The position numbers and the translations under genes were made by a program. DNA of 41,759 bases from Hyphomicrobiales bacterium (GTDB taxonomy: Bacteria; Pseudomonadota; Alphaproteobacteria; Rhizobiales; Rhizobiaceae), in contig UCII01000037.1 in assembly GCA_900472485.1 (NCBI GenBank), forward strand, positions 1 to 41,759. Direction: 5' to 3'. How positions within the stretch are numbered: the first letter of the stretch is position 1; the number at the start of each line of letters is the position of its first letter. The notes below the pieces were generated by a model. It was not told the DNA's origin. It saw only the letters and a program-made list of their open reading frames with translations, and did not search any database. Shown piece by piece: positions 1 through 8,662 of the stretch.

Positions 1-282
1 GAGATGGGGGAATTGTGGAGGTTTTTTCGCGATTGACCACGATTTTGGGATTCATTTTACGCCGACTGCCGGAATCGTTCAGATAAGCGCTCCCAAAGAG
101 CTACTTGCGCCTGTTGCAAGCATCGAATCCGGCTCGCATTGCCAGCCGGACACCCAGGACCTAATAGACATCGAGAGATTGAAGGGAGCGGATATGATGC
201 TTCTCGATAAAAGGCGGGCACAGGCCGGGTCGAACCGGCAAACGCCAGCTTTCGCCCATAGACATATGCGGAGCGGGCAGGC
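1..282. other. Left-edge intergenic stretch, no gene recognised
   Basis: No convincing coding region is visible here; short open frames on the minus strand look like composition artefacts overlapping the hrpB start. A TTGACC at 33-38 with a T-rich stretch at 55-60 could be a weak sigma-70 type promoter, but the -10 match is poor. The gene to the left lies outside the window. Confidence 0.4.
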
Positions 283-2760
283 GTGACATATAGAGTGCCC
301 TCATTGCCGGAACTGCCGGTCTCGCATGTGCTTGCCGATATCGGTGCGGCGCTCGCTGAAGAGCGGCGTGCCGTACTCTCCGCACCGCCCGGCGCGGGCA
401 AGACGACACTCGTGCCGCTTTATCTATTGGGCGAGGCGTGGCGCGGCGATGGCAGAATCATTCTTCTGGAACCGCGGCGGCTGGCGGCAAGGGCCGCCGC
501 TGCCCGCATGGCCTCGCTGCTCGGCGAACAGGTTGGCGACACGGTCGGCTATCGCATGCGGCTCGACAACCGTATTTCTTCCAAGACCCGCATCGAGGTC
601 GTGACGGAGGGCGTATTCGCGCGGATGATCCTCGACGACCCCGAACTATCAGGCATCTCCACCGTCATCTTCGACGAATTCCACGAGCGCTCGCTGGATG
701 CGGATTTCGGCTTGGCCCTGGCGCTCGACGTTCATTCGGCGCTGCGGGAGGATCTGCGCATCCTTGTGATGTCGGCAACGCTGGACGTAGAGCGTGTCGC
801 GACCCTGCTCGACCATCCACCCGTGATCGAAAGCATGGGCCGCAGCTTTCCAATCGATATCCGCCATCAGGATCGGCCGGCGGGAGAGCGGATCGAGGAT
901 ACGGTATCGCGGGCCATCCTCAATGCGCATGCGAGCGAACAAGGTTCCATCCTCGCCTTCCTGCCGGGGCAGGCGGAAATCACGCGGACGGTGGAGCGGC
1001 TGGAAGGCCGCTTTGGGTCGGAGACGATGATTGCGCCACTCTACGGCAATCTCAGCCAGAAGGAGCAGGAGGCAGCGATAAGGCCGGCCGCGCAGGGCAC
1101 GCGCAAGATCGTGCTTGCCACATCGATCGCCGAAACTTCTATCACCATCGACGGCGTTCGCATCGTCATCGACAGCGGTTTGCAGCGCCTGCCCGTCTTC
1201 GAGGCTTCGACCGGCATTACGCGGCTAGAGACGGTGCGCGTGTCGCGCGCCTCGGCCGATCAGCGCGCCGGCCGCGCCGGACGAACCGAGCCGGGTATCG
1301 CCATCCGGCTCTGGCATCCGGGGCAGACCGCGGCGCTTCCGGCCTTTACACCGCCGCAAATCCTTTCCAGCGACCTTTCGGGCCTAGCGCTCGATCTCGC
1401 TCATTGGGGCGTGCAGGATCCGTCAACGCTTGCTTTCGTCGACCAGCCACCGGCAACGACGCTTGCCGAGGCGCGGACCTTACTGCGGCAGCTGGGCGCG
1501 CTCGATGCGGAAAACGGGCTGACGGCACGCGGACGGCTGATGCGCGAGCTCGCCTTGCCTCCACGGCTGGCAGCCATGGTGATTTCGGCTGGCGAATTCA
1601 GCCAAGCGCGCGAGGCGGCGTTGCTTGCCGTGCTGCTGACGGAACAAGGGCTCGGGGGACAGAGCATCGATCTGGAAGACCGGCTGCGACGCTTCAAGGC
1701 GGAAAAGGGCGAGCGGGCCGAGGCGGCGCGCCGGCTGGCCGGACGCCTTGCTCAGGCTGCCGGCAGCAGCGGCAGCCCTATCGCTTCTATTGCTCCGCTT
1801 GCCGGTGCGCTCCTGCTGCATGCCTTTCCCGATCGTATCGCCCTGCAGCGCGGCGGGCGGGGGCGATTCGTCATGGCCAATGGGCGCGGCGCGGAGCTGC
1901 CGGAGACCGAACGGCTGGCGGGATCGCAGATGCTCGTCATTGCCGACCTGACGGGACGGGCGGCACAGGCGCGCATACTCGCGGCGGCGGAGATTTCCCG
2001 CGCCGATGTCGAAGAACATCTGCCGGGCGAGATCCGCACCGAAGATCAGAGCTTCTTCGACAAAGCGAGCCGTCAGGTGCGGGCGCGGCGGGCGACAAGG
2101 CTCGGCGCTATCATCTTCGAGGAGACGCCTCTGCCTCGCCCCTCCGGTGAACAGGCGGCCAAGGCGCTCGCCGAAGGTATTCGCGAACTCGGGATCGGTA
2201 TCTTGCCTTTCTCCAAGGAAGCCACGCAGCTGCGGGACAGGATCGGCTTCTTATATAGGACGATCGGCGAGCCTTGGCCCGATATGAGCGACGAGGCGCT
2301 GCTTGCCCGGCTCGACGAATGGTTCACGCCGTTTGAAAGCGATGTGCGCGGTCTCTCCGATATCTCGGCCGGCGGGCTCTCGAAGGGACTGATGTCGCTG
2401 GTGCCGCACGAGCTGCAGCGCGATCTCGCCCGGATGGCGCCGACGCATTTCGAGGCGCCCACCGGCCAGCGGCATCCCATACAATATGACGGCGAGGAAC
2501 CTCTGTTGACCATTCGTGTCCAGGAGCTCTTCGGACTGAAGCAGCATCCGGCGATCGGCGGCGGCAGATTGCCGCTGGTGCTGGAATTGACATCGCCGGC
2601 GCACCGGCCGATCCAGACGACGCGCGATCTGCCGGGCTTCTGGGCCGGATCCTGGAAGGATGTGCGCGCCGATATGCGCGGCCGCTACCCAAGACATCCA
2701 TGGCCGGAAGACCCGGCCGAGGCCTTGCCGACGACACGCGCCAAGCCAAGAGGGACCTGA
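283..2760 (+). CDS. hrpB: ATP-dependent helicase HrpB
   Basis: A DEAH-family superfamily 2 helicase of 825 residues, the usual HrpB length. Visible motifs are Walker A (APPGAGKTT, residues 34-42), motif II written DEFH as is typical of HrpB rather than DEAH, motif III SAT, and motif VI QRAGRAGR. The C-terminal third matches the HrpB-specific region after the HA2 domain. The start is GTG at 283 behind a G-rich but weak ribosome binding site. The cellular substrate of HrpB is poorly defined; an RNA-related role is inferred from the family. The stop codon is two bases before the actS start, so the two genes are probably co-transcribed. Confidence 0.93.
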   Translation: MTYRVPSLPELPVSHVLADIGAALAEERRAVLSAPPGAGKTTLVPLYLLGEAWRGDGRIILLEPRRLAARAAAARMASLLGEQVGDTVGYRMRLDNRISSKTRIEVVTEGVFARMILDDPELSGISTVIFDEFHERSLDADFGLALALDVHSALREDLRILVMSATLDVERVATLLDHPPVIESMGRSFPIDIRHQDRPAGERIEDTVSRAILNAHASEQGSILAFLPGQAEITRTVERLEGRFGSETMIAPLYGNLSQKEQEAAIRPAAQGTRKIVLATSIAETSITIDGVRIVIDSGLQRLPVFEASTGITRLETVRVSRASADQRAGRAGRTEPGIAIRLWHPGQTAALPAFTPPQILSSDLSGLALDLAHWGVQDPSTLAFVDQPPATTLAEARTLLRQLGALDAENGLTARGRLMRELALPPRLAAMVISAGEFSQAREAALLAVLLTEQGLGGQSIDLEDRLRRFKAEKGERAEAARRLAGRLAQAAGSSGSPIASIAPLAGALLLHAFPDRIALQRGGRGRFVMANGRGAELPETERLAGSQMLVIADLTGRAAQARILAAAEISRADVEEHLPGEIRTEDQSFFDKASRQVRARRATRLGAIIFEETPLPRPSGEQAAKALAEGIRELGIGILPFSKEATQLRDRIGFLYRTIGEPWPDMSDEALLARLDEWFTPFESDVRGLSDISAGGLSKGLMSLVPHELQRDLARMAPTHFEAPTGQRHPIQYDGEEPLLTIRVQELFGLKQHPAIGGGRLPLVLELTSPAHRPIQTTRDLPGFWAGSWKDVRADMRGRYPRHPWPEDPAEALPTTRAKPRGT

Positions 2761-2762
2761 CG

Positions 2763-4100
2763 ATGGCACGCTTCTTCCGGGGACTGGAAAAGCTCTCCGA
2801 AGCCGAGATGAAAGCGCAGGAGGGCCACCATACCAGCCGGCGGCTGAGGCTGCAGACGCTGGTGCGCCTGCGCTGGCTTGCGGTCGGCGGCCAGACTGTG
2901 ACTGTGATGATCGTCGCCTTCTGGCTGAAATTTCCCATGCCGCTGCTGCCCTGCTGCGTGCTGATCGCCTGCCTTGCCTGGATCAACTTCTTCCTGACAC
3001 TGCGCTATCCGCCGACGCACCGGCTGGAGCCGCCGGCAGCCTTCGCGCTGCTGAGCCTCGATCTCCTGCAGCTCTGCGGGTTGTTGCTGATCACCGGCGG
3101 CCTTGCCAATCCCTTTTCGGCGCTCGTCTGCGTGCCCGTCATCATCTCCTTCGCATCGCAGCCGATCCGCTACAGCATGCCGCTCATCGTACTCGCGATG
3201 ATCTGCATTACGGGTCTGGCATTCTCTCCCTTCCCCCTGCCCTGGTACGAAGGTGTCTCCGTCAACGTGCACAGCGTCATGCAGCTCGGCGTCTGGTGCT
3301 CGATCGCCTCCACCATGGCCTTCGCCGCCTTCTATGCCTATCGCGTCTCCATGGAAGCCTCGCAGCTTGCGGATGCTCTTTCGGCGACGGAGCTGGTGCT
3401 GCAGCGGGAAAAGCACCTGTCGCAGCTCGACGGGCTGGCGGCAGCGGCTGCACACGAACTCGGCACGCCGCTTGCGACGATCAGCGTCGTCGCCAAGGAG
3501 ATGGAACGCGAACTCAGAGAAGACGACCGGTTCCGCGAGGATGTGGCGCTGCTGCGCAGCCAGAGCGAGCGTTGCCGCGACATCCTGCGGCGCCTGACGA
3601 CGCTCTCCTCCGAGGACGAAGCGCATATGCGGCGGCTGACGTTGTCGTCGATGATGGAAGAGGTGATCGCGCCGCACCGCGAATTCGGAATCAACCTGGA
3701 ATTCATCGAGAAGAGCCCGCGGGCGGGCGAGCCTGTTCTCTCGCGCAATGCCGGCATCATGTACGGCCTCGGCAACCTCATCGAAAATGCGGTCGACTAT
3801 GCCCGCAAGACGGTGACGGTCACGGTGGAATACACCGCGGAAACTCTGACTATTATCGTCGAGGACGATGGCGGCGGGTACTCGCCGGAAATACTGGCGC
3901 GCATCGGTGAACCCTATGTCACCTCGCGCCAGCGGGACGACACGGCAGGCGGGCTCGGGCTCGGGCTCTTCATCGCCAAGACGCTGCTGGAACGCTCTGG
4001 CGCCACGCTTTCCTTCGGCAATCGCGATTCCGAGACGCCGGGAGCTCGCGTCCGCGTCGAATGGCCGCGCGTGTTAATCGACAGTAATTCGACAAAATGA
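2763..4100 (+). CDS. actS: Redox-sensing histidine kinase ActS (RegB/PrrB family)
   Basis: A membrane histidine kinase of 445 residues. The N-terminal half has about six hydrophobic segments, and between them is the quinone-binding signature GGLANPF (family pattern GGxxNPF) of RegB/PrrB/ActS. The H-box AAAAHELGTPLATI places the phospho-accepting histidine at residue 231. The C-terminal ATPase domain shows NLIENAVDYA, a DDGGGY G1 box and GGLGLGLFIAKTLL. In rhizobia ActS with ActR controls responses to redox state, acid and carbon or nitrogen supply; that role is from the family. An in-frame ATG at 2700 would overlap hrpB by 61 bases; the ATG at 2763, just after the hrpB stop, gives the family N-terminus and is preferred. 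Confidence 0.93.
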   Translation: MARFFRGLEKLSEAEMKAQEGHHTSRRLRLQTLVRLRWLAVGGQTVTVMIVAFWLKFPMPLLPCCVLIACLAWINFFLTLRYPPTHRLEPPAAFALLSLDLLQLCGLLLITGGLANPFSALVCVPVIISFASQPIRYSMPLIVLAMICITGLAFSPFPLPWYEGVSVNVHSVMQLGVWCSIASTMAFAAFYAYRVSMEASQLADALSATELVLQREKHLSQLDGLAAAAAHELGTPLATISVVAKEMERELREDDRFREDVALLRSQSERCRDILRRLTTLSSEDEAHMRRLTLSSMMEEVIAPHREFGINLEFIEKSPRAGEPVLSRNAGIMYGLGNLIENAVDYARKTVTVTVEYTAETLTIIVEDDGGGYSPEILARIGEPYVTSRQRDDTAGGLGLGLFIAKTLLERSGATLSFGNRDSETPGARVRVEWPRVLIDSNSTK

Positions 4101-4175
4101 TTTTCGCGGCTTAAAACTGCCATCGTCAAAATCGGTTGAATATGCAGGCGGATGGTCGCCGGGATAGAAGATAAA

Positions 4176-4763
4176 ATGACGGATAAGGAAAGCGTTGCTC
4201 CGCAAGCCGGGGCCAAGGATGCTGAGGCCCATATCGGCCCGGATGCTACATTGCTGATCGTCGATGACGATGGTCCCTTTCTGCGCCGGCTGGCGCGGGC
4301 AATGGAGGCACGCGGCTTTGCAGTCGAGACGGCGGAATCGGTGGCGGAAGGCGTTGCCAAATCCAAGGCGACCCCGCCGAAATATGCCGTGGTCGACCTT
4401 CGCCTCGGCGACGGCAACGGGCTCGACGTGATCGAAGCCATCCGCCAGCGTCGTGACGACACGCATATCGTGGTGCTGACGGGCTATGGCAACATCGCGA
4501 CGGCGGTGACCGCCGTCAAGCTCGGCGCGCTCGACTATCTCGCCAAACCCGCCGATGCCGACGACGTTTATGCCGCGCTGACGCAGCGCCCTGGCGAGAA
4601 GGCCGAAGTGCCCGAAAACCCGATGTCGGCGGACCGCGTGCGCTGGGAGCATATCCAGCGCGTCTATGAAATGTGCGAGCGCAATGTTTCCGAGACGGCC
4701 CGGCGGCTCAACATGCATCGCCGGACGTTGCAGCGCATCCTTGCCAAGCGGGCGCCGAAATAA
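4176..4763 (+). CDS. actR: Response regulator ActR (RegA/PrrA family)
   Basis: A 195-residue regulator with an N-terminal receiver domain and a short C-terminal Fis-type helix-turn-helix. The receiver has the acidic pocket VDDD, the phospho-accepting Asp74 in VVDLRLGDG, and the switch lysine in YLAKP. The C-terminal helix-turn-helix (NVSETARRLNMHRRTLQRIL) is almost invariant in RegA/PrrA/ActR proteins. It is the partner of ActS, 75 bases upstream. An in-frame ATG at 4152 exists, but 4176 has the better-placed AGAAG and gives the usual family N-terminus. The gene converges with mmcB, leaving only two bases between stop codons. Confidence 0.94.
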   Translation: MTDKESVAPQAGAKDAEAHIGPDATLLIVDDDGPFLRRLARAMEARGFAVETAESVAEGVAKSKATPPKYAVVDLRLGDGNGLDVIEAIRQRRDDTHIVVLTGYGNIATAVTAVKLGALDYLAKPADADDVYAALTQRPGEKAEVPENPMSADRVRWEHIQRVYEMCERNVSETARRLNMHRRTLQRILAKRAPK

Positions 4764-4765
4764 AC

Positions 4766-5254
4766 CTACTCGGACGCGAAAGACTTGCCCGTTGCCCATT
4801 CGGCCAAAAGCAGACGCTGAGCAGCGGCGCGTGAGAAATTGAGCGTCACGGACTTGCGTGTCGCCGGCGGCAGGCGATGCTCCGGCGCCTCGCGCAGCAT
4901 ATGGGCGCCGTAACCATCAGACAGAAACAGCCCGCAATCCTCCGGAAAGATATCGAGCGGCACGTCCTTGTGCGTCGCGAAGAACATCCGGTCGCAATGC
5001 TGCCGGTATTCGGGCCATTTGCGGTCGACGCGAAAATCCTCGATCGAGGTCTTGATCTCGATGATCCAGATCTCGCCCTTTTCCGAGAGGCTGATGAGAT
5101 CGGCGCGGCGCCCGCTGGCGAGCGGCAGCTCGGGTAGCACGGCGTGACGCATGTCGTGCAGTAATAGTTGCACGCCCTTGCGTACAAGCATGGCCCGTTC
5201 CGACTGCCGGCCATCTATTAACGGATTGTTATTGTAAACGTTCAAAATCGTCAT
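4766..5254 (-). CDS. mmcB: MmcB-family DNA repair protein
   Basis: A 162-residue protein resembling the MmcB family (putative PD-(D/E)xK endonuclease, COG5321), which in Caulobacter is tied to DNA-damage tolerance. A nuclease-like core is visible: Asp52 in GRRADLISL, then Glu66-x-Lys68 in WIIEIKTS, the spacing expected of a PD-(D/E)xK site. The conserved LIDGRQSERAM segment near the N-terminus supports the family. I see no alphaproteobacterial LexA box (GTTC-N7-GTTC) in the 180 bases upstream, so SOS control is not evident. It is transcribed alone, divergent from the L,D-transpeptidase gene. Confidence 0.85.
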   Translation of the reverse strand: MTILNVYNNNPLIDGRQSERAMLVRKGVQLLLHDMRHAVLPELPLASGRRADLISLSEKGEIWIIEIKTSIEDFRVDRKWPEYRQHCDRMFFATHKDVPLDIFPEDCGLFLSDGYGAHMLREAPEHRLPPATRKSVTLNFSRAAAQRLLLAEWATGKSFASE

Positions 5255-5318
5255 GAATTGTCTCGTGGACAGGCCCGCCGTTGTTGCAAAAAAACCATGT
5301 CCTTCTAATTTGCGCGCC

Positions 5319-5338
5319 GGCCCTATTTTTGTAGGGCC
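5319..5338. other. Perfect 7-bp hairpin between mmcB and the L,D-transpeptidase gene
   Basis: GGCCCTA and TAGGGCC flank a six-base loop of T residues and G. No T-tract follows the stem on either strand, so it is unlikely to be a terminator. Its place in a divergent promoter region makes a protein-binding site possible, but nothing identifies a partner. Confidence 0.3.
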
Positions 5339-5346
5339 AGAGCAGC

Positions 5347-5378
5347 TTGCAAAGCCAAGTTTAATGGAAAATAAACTT
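5347..5378 (+). promoter_or_regulatory. Candidate promoter and operator of the L,D-transpeptidase gene
   Basis: TTGCAA at 5347-5352 and AATAAA at 5370-5375 are separated by 17 bases and could be weak -35 and -10 boxes. Overlapping them is a palindrome, AAGTTTA (5357-5363) and TAAACTT (5372-5378) around an eight-base spacer, suggesting that a dimeric regulator could sit between the boxes. No regulator is identified. Confidence 0.3.
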
Positions 5379-5435
5379 TAGACAAAGATGGTTGATAGCC
5401 ATCCGTTTCCCGCCACGAAAATTCAAGAGACTTCC

Positions 5436-6110
5436 ATGCGCATCCGTAATGCTATGACCGCACTCGGCCTTGTCGCAATGCTCGCATCGGCTGGCTATGC
5501 CACCACCGCCGCAGCAGCGCCGGCCGCTACCGCAAATTCGGCCACCGAGACCATCAAGACGTTCGATGGCGATTATGGTGTGACGACCGACAATGGCTTT
5601 CAGCTGCCGGCGATCCCGATCCAGAAGGTGAAGCCGCAGTTCCGCCGTCAGATCGTCGAATACAAGACGGATGAGGCCGAAGGCACGATCATCGTCAACA
5701 CGCGCGAACGTCACCTCTACTACATCCTCGGCAATGGCGAAGCGATGCGCTACGGCATCGGCGTCGGCAAGCAGGGCTTCTCCTGGTCCGGCACCGCATA
5801 CGTAGCCTGGAAGCAGGAATGGCCGAATTGGCACCCGCCGAAGGAAATGGCTGTTCGCCGTCCGGAAATCGCCAAGTATGTCGATGGCGGCATGAACCCC
5901 GGCCTGTCGAACCCGCTCGGCGCGCGCGCCATGTATCTCTATAATGAAAAGGGCCAGGACACACTGTTCCGCCTGCACGGCACGCCGGAATGGGCTTCGA
6001 TCGGCACCGCCGCCTCCTCCGGCTGCATCCGCCTGATCAATCAGGACGTGATCGATCTCTACAGCCGCGTTCTTCCGGGTCGCAGCACCAAGGTTGTGGT
6101 GGTCCAGTAA
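5436..6110 (+). CDS. Secreted L,D-transpeptidase (YkuD domain)
   Basis: A 224-residue periplasmic enzyme of the ErfK/YbiS/YcfS/YnhG family, which forms 3-3 cross-links in peptidoglycan or attaches proteins to it. Residues 1-28 form a signal peptide ending in an alanine-rich cleavage region. The YkuD domain covers about residues 70-224 and carries the catalytic His181 (RLHGTPEW) and Cys197 (SSGCIRL). An in-frame ATG at 5388 would put a charged extension before the signal peptide, so 5436 is chosen. It is transcribed alone and followed by a strong terminator. Rhizobial genomes carry several such paralogues, so no symbol is given. Confidence 0.92.
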   Translation: MRIRNAMTALGLVAMLASAGYATTAAAAPAATANSATETIKTFDGDYGVTTDNGFQLPAIPIQKVKPQFRRQIVEYKTDEAEGTIIVNTRERHLYYILGNGEAMRYGIGVGKQGFSWSGTAYVAWKQEWPNWHPPKEMAVRRPEIAKYVDGGMNPGLSNPLGARAMYLYNEKGQDTLFRLHGTPEWASIGTAASSGCIRLINQDVIDLYSRVLPGRSTKVVVVQ

Positions 6111-6134
6111 TCACTGGATATTCGGATTGAAAAG

Positions 6135-6168
6135 GCCGCCGGATCGGTATCCGGCGGCTTTTTTGTTT
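6135..6168 (+). terminator. Rho-independent terminator of the L,D-transpeptidase gene
   Basis: A perfect 10-bp stem (GCCGCCGGAT and ATCCGGCGGC) with the four-base loop CGGT is followed at once by six T residues. It lies 25 bases after the stop codon. Confidence 0.93.
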
Positions 6169-6204
6169 GAGGGACTTGGGATCGATCCCAACCGTCACAC
6201 CCGC

Positions 6205-6352
6205 TCTCGTACTTCGAGGCTTCGCCTTTGGCTGCGCGCCTCAGGATGAGGGCTGACCTTTTTTCCTGGCCGCAAGACCCCTTCCACCTCATCCTGAGGA
6301 GCCTTGCCGTCAAAGCGTCAGCGCGGACGGCACGGCCTCGAAGGATCGAGGT
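6205..6352. repeat. RIME-like intergenic mosaic repeat, copy 1
   Basis: Nested inverted repeats: an outer pair, ACTTCGAGGC near 6211 and GCCTCGAAGG near 6335, and an inner pair, CCTCAGGATGAGG (6239-6251) and CCTCATCCTGAGG (6287-6299). The two-palindrome layout and the CCTCAGGATGAGG core match the RIME1 type of Rhizobiaceae. A diverged relative is at 21821-21952. It lies at the 3' side of both flanking genes. Confidence 0.75.
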
Positions 6353-6375
6353 GGCCCCTGACGGAGAGAAGGGGA

Positions 6376-8544
6376 TCACCTCGCCTGCTTTGCCTTCAGT
6401 TCGATGCGGCGGCGGTGCAGGACCGGTTCGGTATAGCCGTTCGGCTGCTCGCGTCCCTTGAGGACGAGATCGAGCGCTGCCTGGAAGGCGACCGAACCGT
6501 CGAAATTGCCTGACATGGCGATGTAGTTGGGATCATCGGCATTCTGCTGATCGACCACGGCGGCCATGCGCTTCATCGTTTCCAGAATCTGCGCTTCGGT
6601 AATGACCTTATGGTGCAGCCAGTTGGCCATGTGCTGCGCCGAGATGCGCAGGGTGGCGCGATCTTCCATGAGGCCGACATTGTTGATGTCCGGAACCTTG
6701 GAGCAGCCGACGCCCTGATCGACCCAGCGAACGACATAGCCGAGGATGCCCTGGCTGTTGTTGTCGATCTCGCGCTGGATTTCCTCCGGCGTCCAGTTCG
6801 GCCGCGAGGCGACCGGCACGGAGAGGATGTCTGATAGCTTGGCGCGGGCGCGGCTCTTCAGGCTCTTTTGTACCTCGGGGACATTGACGCGGTGGTAATG
6901 GGTAGCGTGCAGCGTCGCCGCCGTCGGGGACGGCACCCAGGCGGTGTTGGCGCCCGCCTTCGGGTGAGCGATCTTCTGCTCAAGCATGGCCGCCATCAGA
7001 TCCGGCATGGCCCACATGCCCTTGCCAATCTGGGCATGGCCGGAGAGGCCACATTCGAGGCCGATATCGACGTTCCAGTTTTCATAGGCCCCGATCCAGG
7101 CCGCCTGCTTCATATCGCCCTTGCGGATCATCGGGCCTGCTTCCATCGAGCTATGGATTTCATCACCGGTGCGATCGAGGAAGCCGGTATTGATGAAGAC
7201 GACGCGCTCGCGGGCGGCGCGGATGGCTTCCTTGAGGTTGACCGTCGTGCGGCGCTCCTCGTCCATGATGCCCATCTTCATGGTGTTTTGGGGCATGCCG
7301 AGCAGGTCTTCGACGCGCGTGAAGATATCGACCGCGAAGGCGACCTCTTCGGGCCCGTGCATCTTGGGCTTGACGACATACATGGAGCCGGTGCGCGAAT
7401 TCTTGCGGCGGCCATTCGGACCAATATCATAAAGCGCGATCAAGCCGGTGATGGCGGCATCCATGATCCCTTCCGGCACCTCATTGCCATCGCGGTCGAG
7501 AATGGCGGGATTGGTCATGAGGTGGCCGACATTGCGCACCAGCATGAGGGAACGGCAATGCAGATCGAACGTGCTGCCATCCGGCGCAGTGTAGGCGACA
7601 TCGGGGTTCAGCCGGCGCGTGAAGGTCTTGCCGCCCTTCACGACTTCCTCTGTCAGATCGCCCTTCATCAGGCCGAGCCAGTTGCGGTAAACTTCGGCCT
7701 TGTCCTCGGCATCGACGGCTGCGATCGAATCCTCGCAGTCCATGATCGTCGTAATTGCCGATTCCAGGCGGACATCGGAAATGCCGGCCGGGTCGATCTC
7801 GCCGATGGCGGTGCTCGTGTCGATGACGATTTCGATATGGATGCCGTTCTGCTTCAGCAGGATATGAGTCGGAGTAGCGGCATCACCGAGATAGCCGGCG
7901 AAATGGCTGCCATCGGCGAGCTTTACAACGCCGCCATCAATCGTAACCGCCAAGGCGCCATCCTTTATGGCAAAGCCGGTGACGTCCTTCCAGCTTGCAC
8001 CGGCGAGCGGCACTGTGGAATCGAGGAAATCACGAACCCAGGCGATGACCTTCTCTCCGCGCTTGGGATTATAACCCCTACCCTTTTCGGCGCCATCGGT
8101 CTCAGGAATGGCATCGGTGCCGTAGAGGGCGTCGTAAAGCGATCCCCAGCGGGCATTGGCCGCGTTCAGGGCATAGCGTGCATTCATGACGGGAACGACG
8201 AGCTGCGGGCCGGCGATCTCGGAGATTTCCGGGTCGACATTGGCGGTCGAGATCGTGAAGGCCGGGCCTTCGGGCACGATATAGCCGATCTCGCGCAGGA
8301 AGGCTTCGTAGGCGGAGAGATCGACGGGCGCGCCGTTCTTGCGGTACCAGTCATCAAGTGCTTCCTGCATGCGGTCGCGCTTGGCGAGAAGCTCACGGTT
8401 CCTTGGCGCGAGATCATGGACGATCTTGGAAAAACCGGCAAAGAAGCCTTCGGCATCCACACCCGAACCGGGCAGCACCTCCTTGACGAGGAAATCGTAG
8501 AGGACCTGTTCGATCTGAAGCCCGTGTTTTTCGATGCGGCTCAT
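6376..8544 (-). CDS. glcB: Malate synthase G
   Basis: A 722-residue malate synthase, the size of the G isoform, which condenses glyoxylate with acetyl-CoA to malate in the cytoplasm. Diagnostic segments include GFLDRTGDEIHSSMEAG (with the active-site arginine), NWNVDIGLECGLSGHAQIGK, and the C-terminal HKVITEAQI region. ATG at 8544 lies seven bases downstream of a GAGGAG-like site. The gene is monocistronic by position. No isocitrate lyase gene is in the window, so the glyoxylate may come from a distant aceA or from glycolate or purine breakdown. Confidence 0.97.
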   Translation of the reverse strand: MSRIEKHGLQIEQVLYDFLVKEVLPGSGVDAEGFFAGFSKIVHDLAPRNRELLAKRDRMQEALDDWYRKNGAPVDLSAYEAFLREIGYIVPEGPAFTISTANVDPEISEIAGPQLVVPVMNARYALNAANARWGSLYDALYGTDAIPETDGAEKGRGYNPKRGEKVIAWVRDFLDSTVPLAGASWKDVTGFAIKDGALAVTIDGGVVKLADGSHFAGYLGDAATPTHILLKQNGIHIEIVIDTSTAIGEIDPAGISDVRLESAITTIMDCEDSIAAVDAEDKAEVYRNWLGLMKGDLTEEVVKGGKTFTRRLNPDVAYTAPDGSTFDLHCRSLMLVRNVGHLMTNPAILDRDGNEVPEGIMDAAITGLIALYDIGPNGRRKNSRTGSMYVVKPKMHGPEEVAFAVDIFTRVEDLLGMPQNTMKMGIMDEERRTTVNLKEAIRAARERVVFINTGFLDRTGDEIHSSMEAGPMIRKGDMKQAAWIGAYENWNVDIGLECGLSGHAQIGKGMWAMPDLMAAMLEQKIAHPKAGANTAWVPSPTAATLHATHYHRVNVPEVQKSLKSRARAKLSDILSVPVASRPNWTPEEIQREIDNNSQGILGYVVRWVDQGVGCSKVPDINNVGLMEDRATLRISAQHMANWLHHKVITEAQILETMKRMAAVVDQQNADDPNYIAMSGNFDGSVAFQAALDLVLKGREQPNGYTEPVLHRRRIELKAKQAR

Positions 8545-8592
8545 GCCATATACTCCTCAAGGCCGTTCCACGGCTCAATTTTTACATGTTGC

Positions 8593-8621
8593 CACTTTGC
8601 TCACGGTTTCACTTCTGTCAA
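8593..8621 (-). promoter_or_regulatory. Candidate promoter of glcB
   Basis: On the minus strand a perfect TTGACA (8621 down to 8616) is followed after 17 bases by AAAGTG (8598 down to 8593). The -35 box is ideal but the -10 is poor, so an activator may be needed or the true -10 may differ. Confidence 0.35.
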
Positions 8622-8662
8622 TTTGGCAATAGTTCGAAAGATTTATGCCGCTGGGGAAATAA

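Noticed and set aside
438..2150. Long second frame inside hrpB
   Set aside because: Its arginine/alanine/glycine-rich translation lacks any domain, and hrpB fully explains the region.
5255..5435. LexA (SOS) box for mmcB
   Set aside because: No GTTC-N7-GTTC or GAAC-N7-GAAC is present in the intergenic region.
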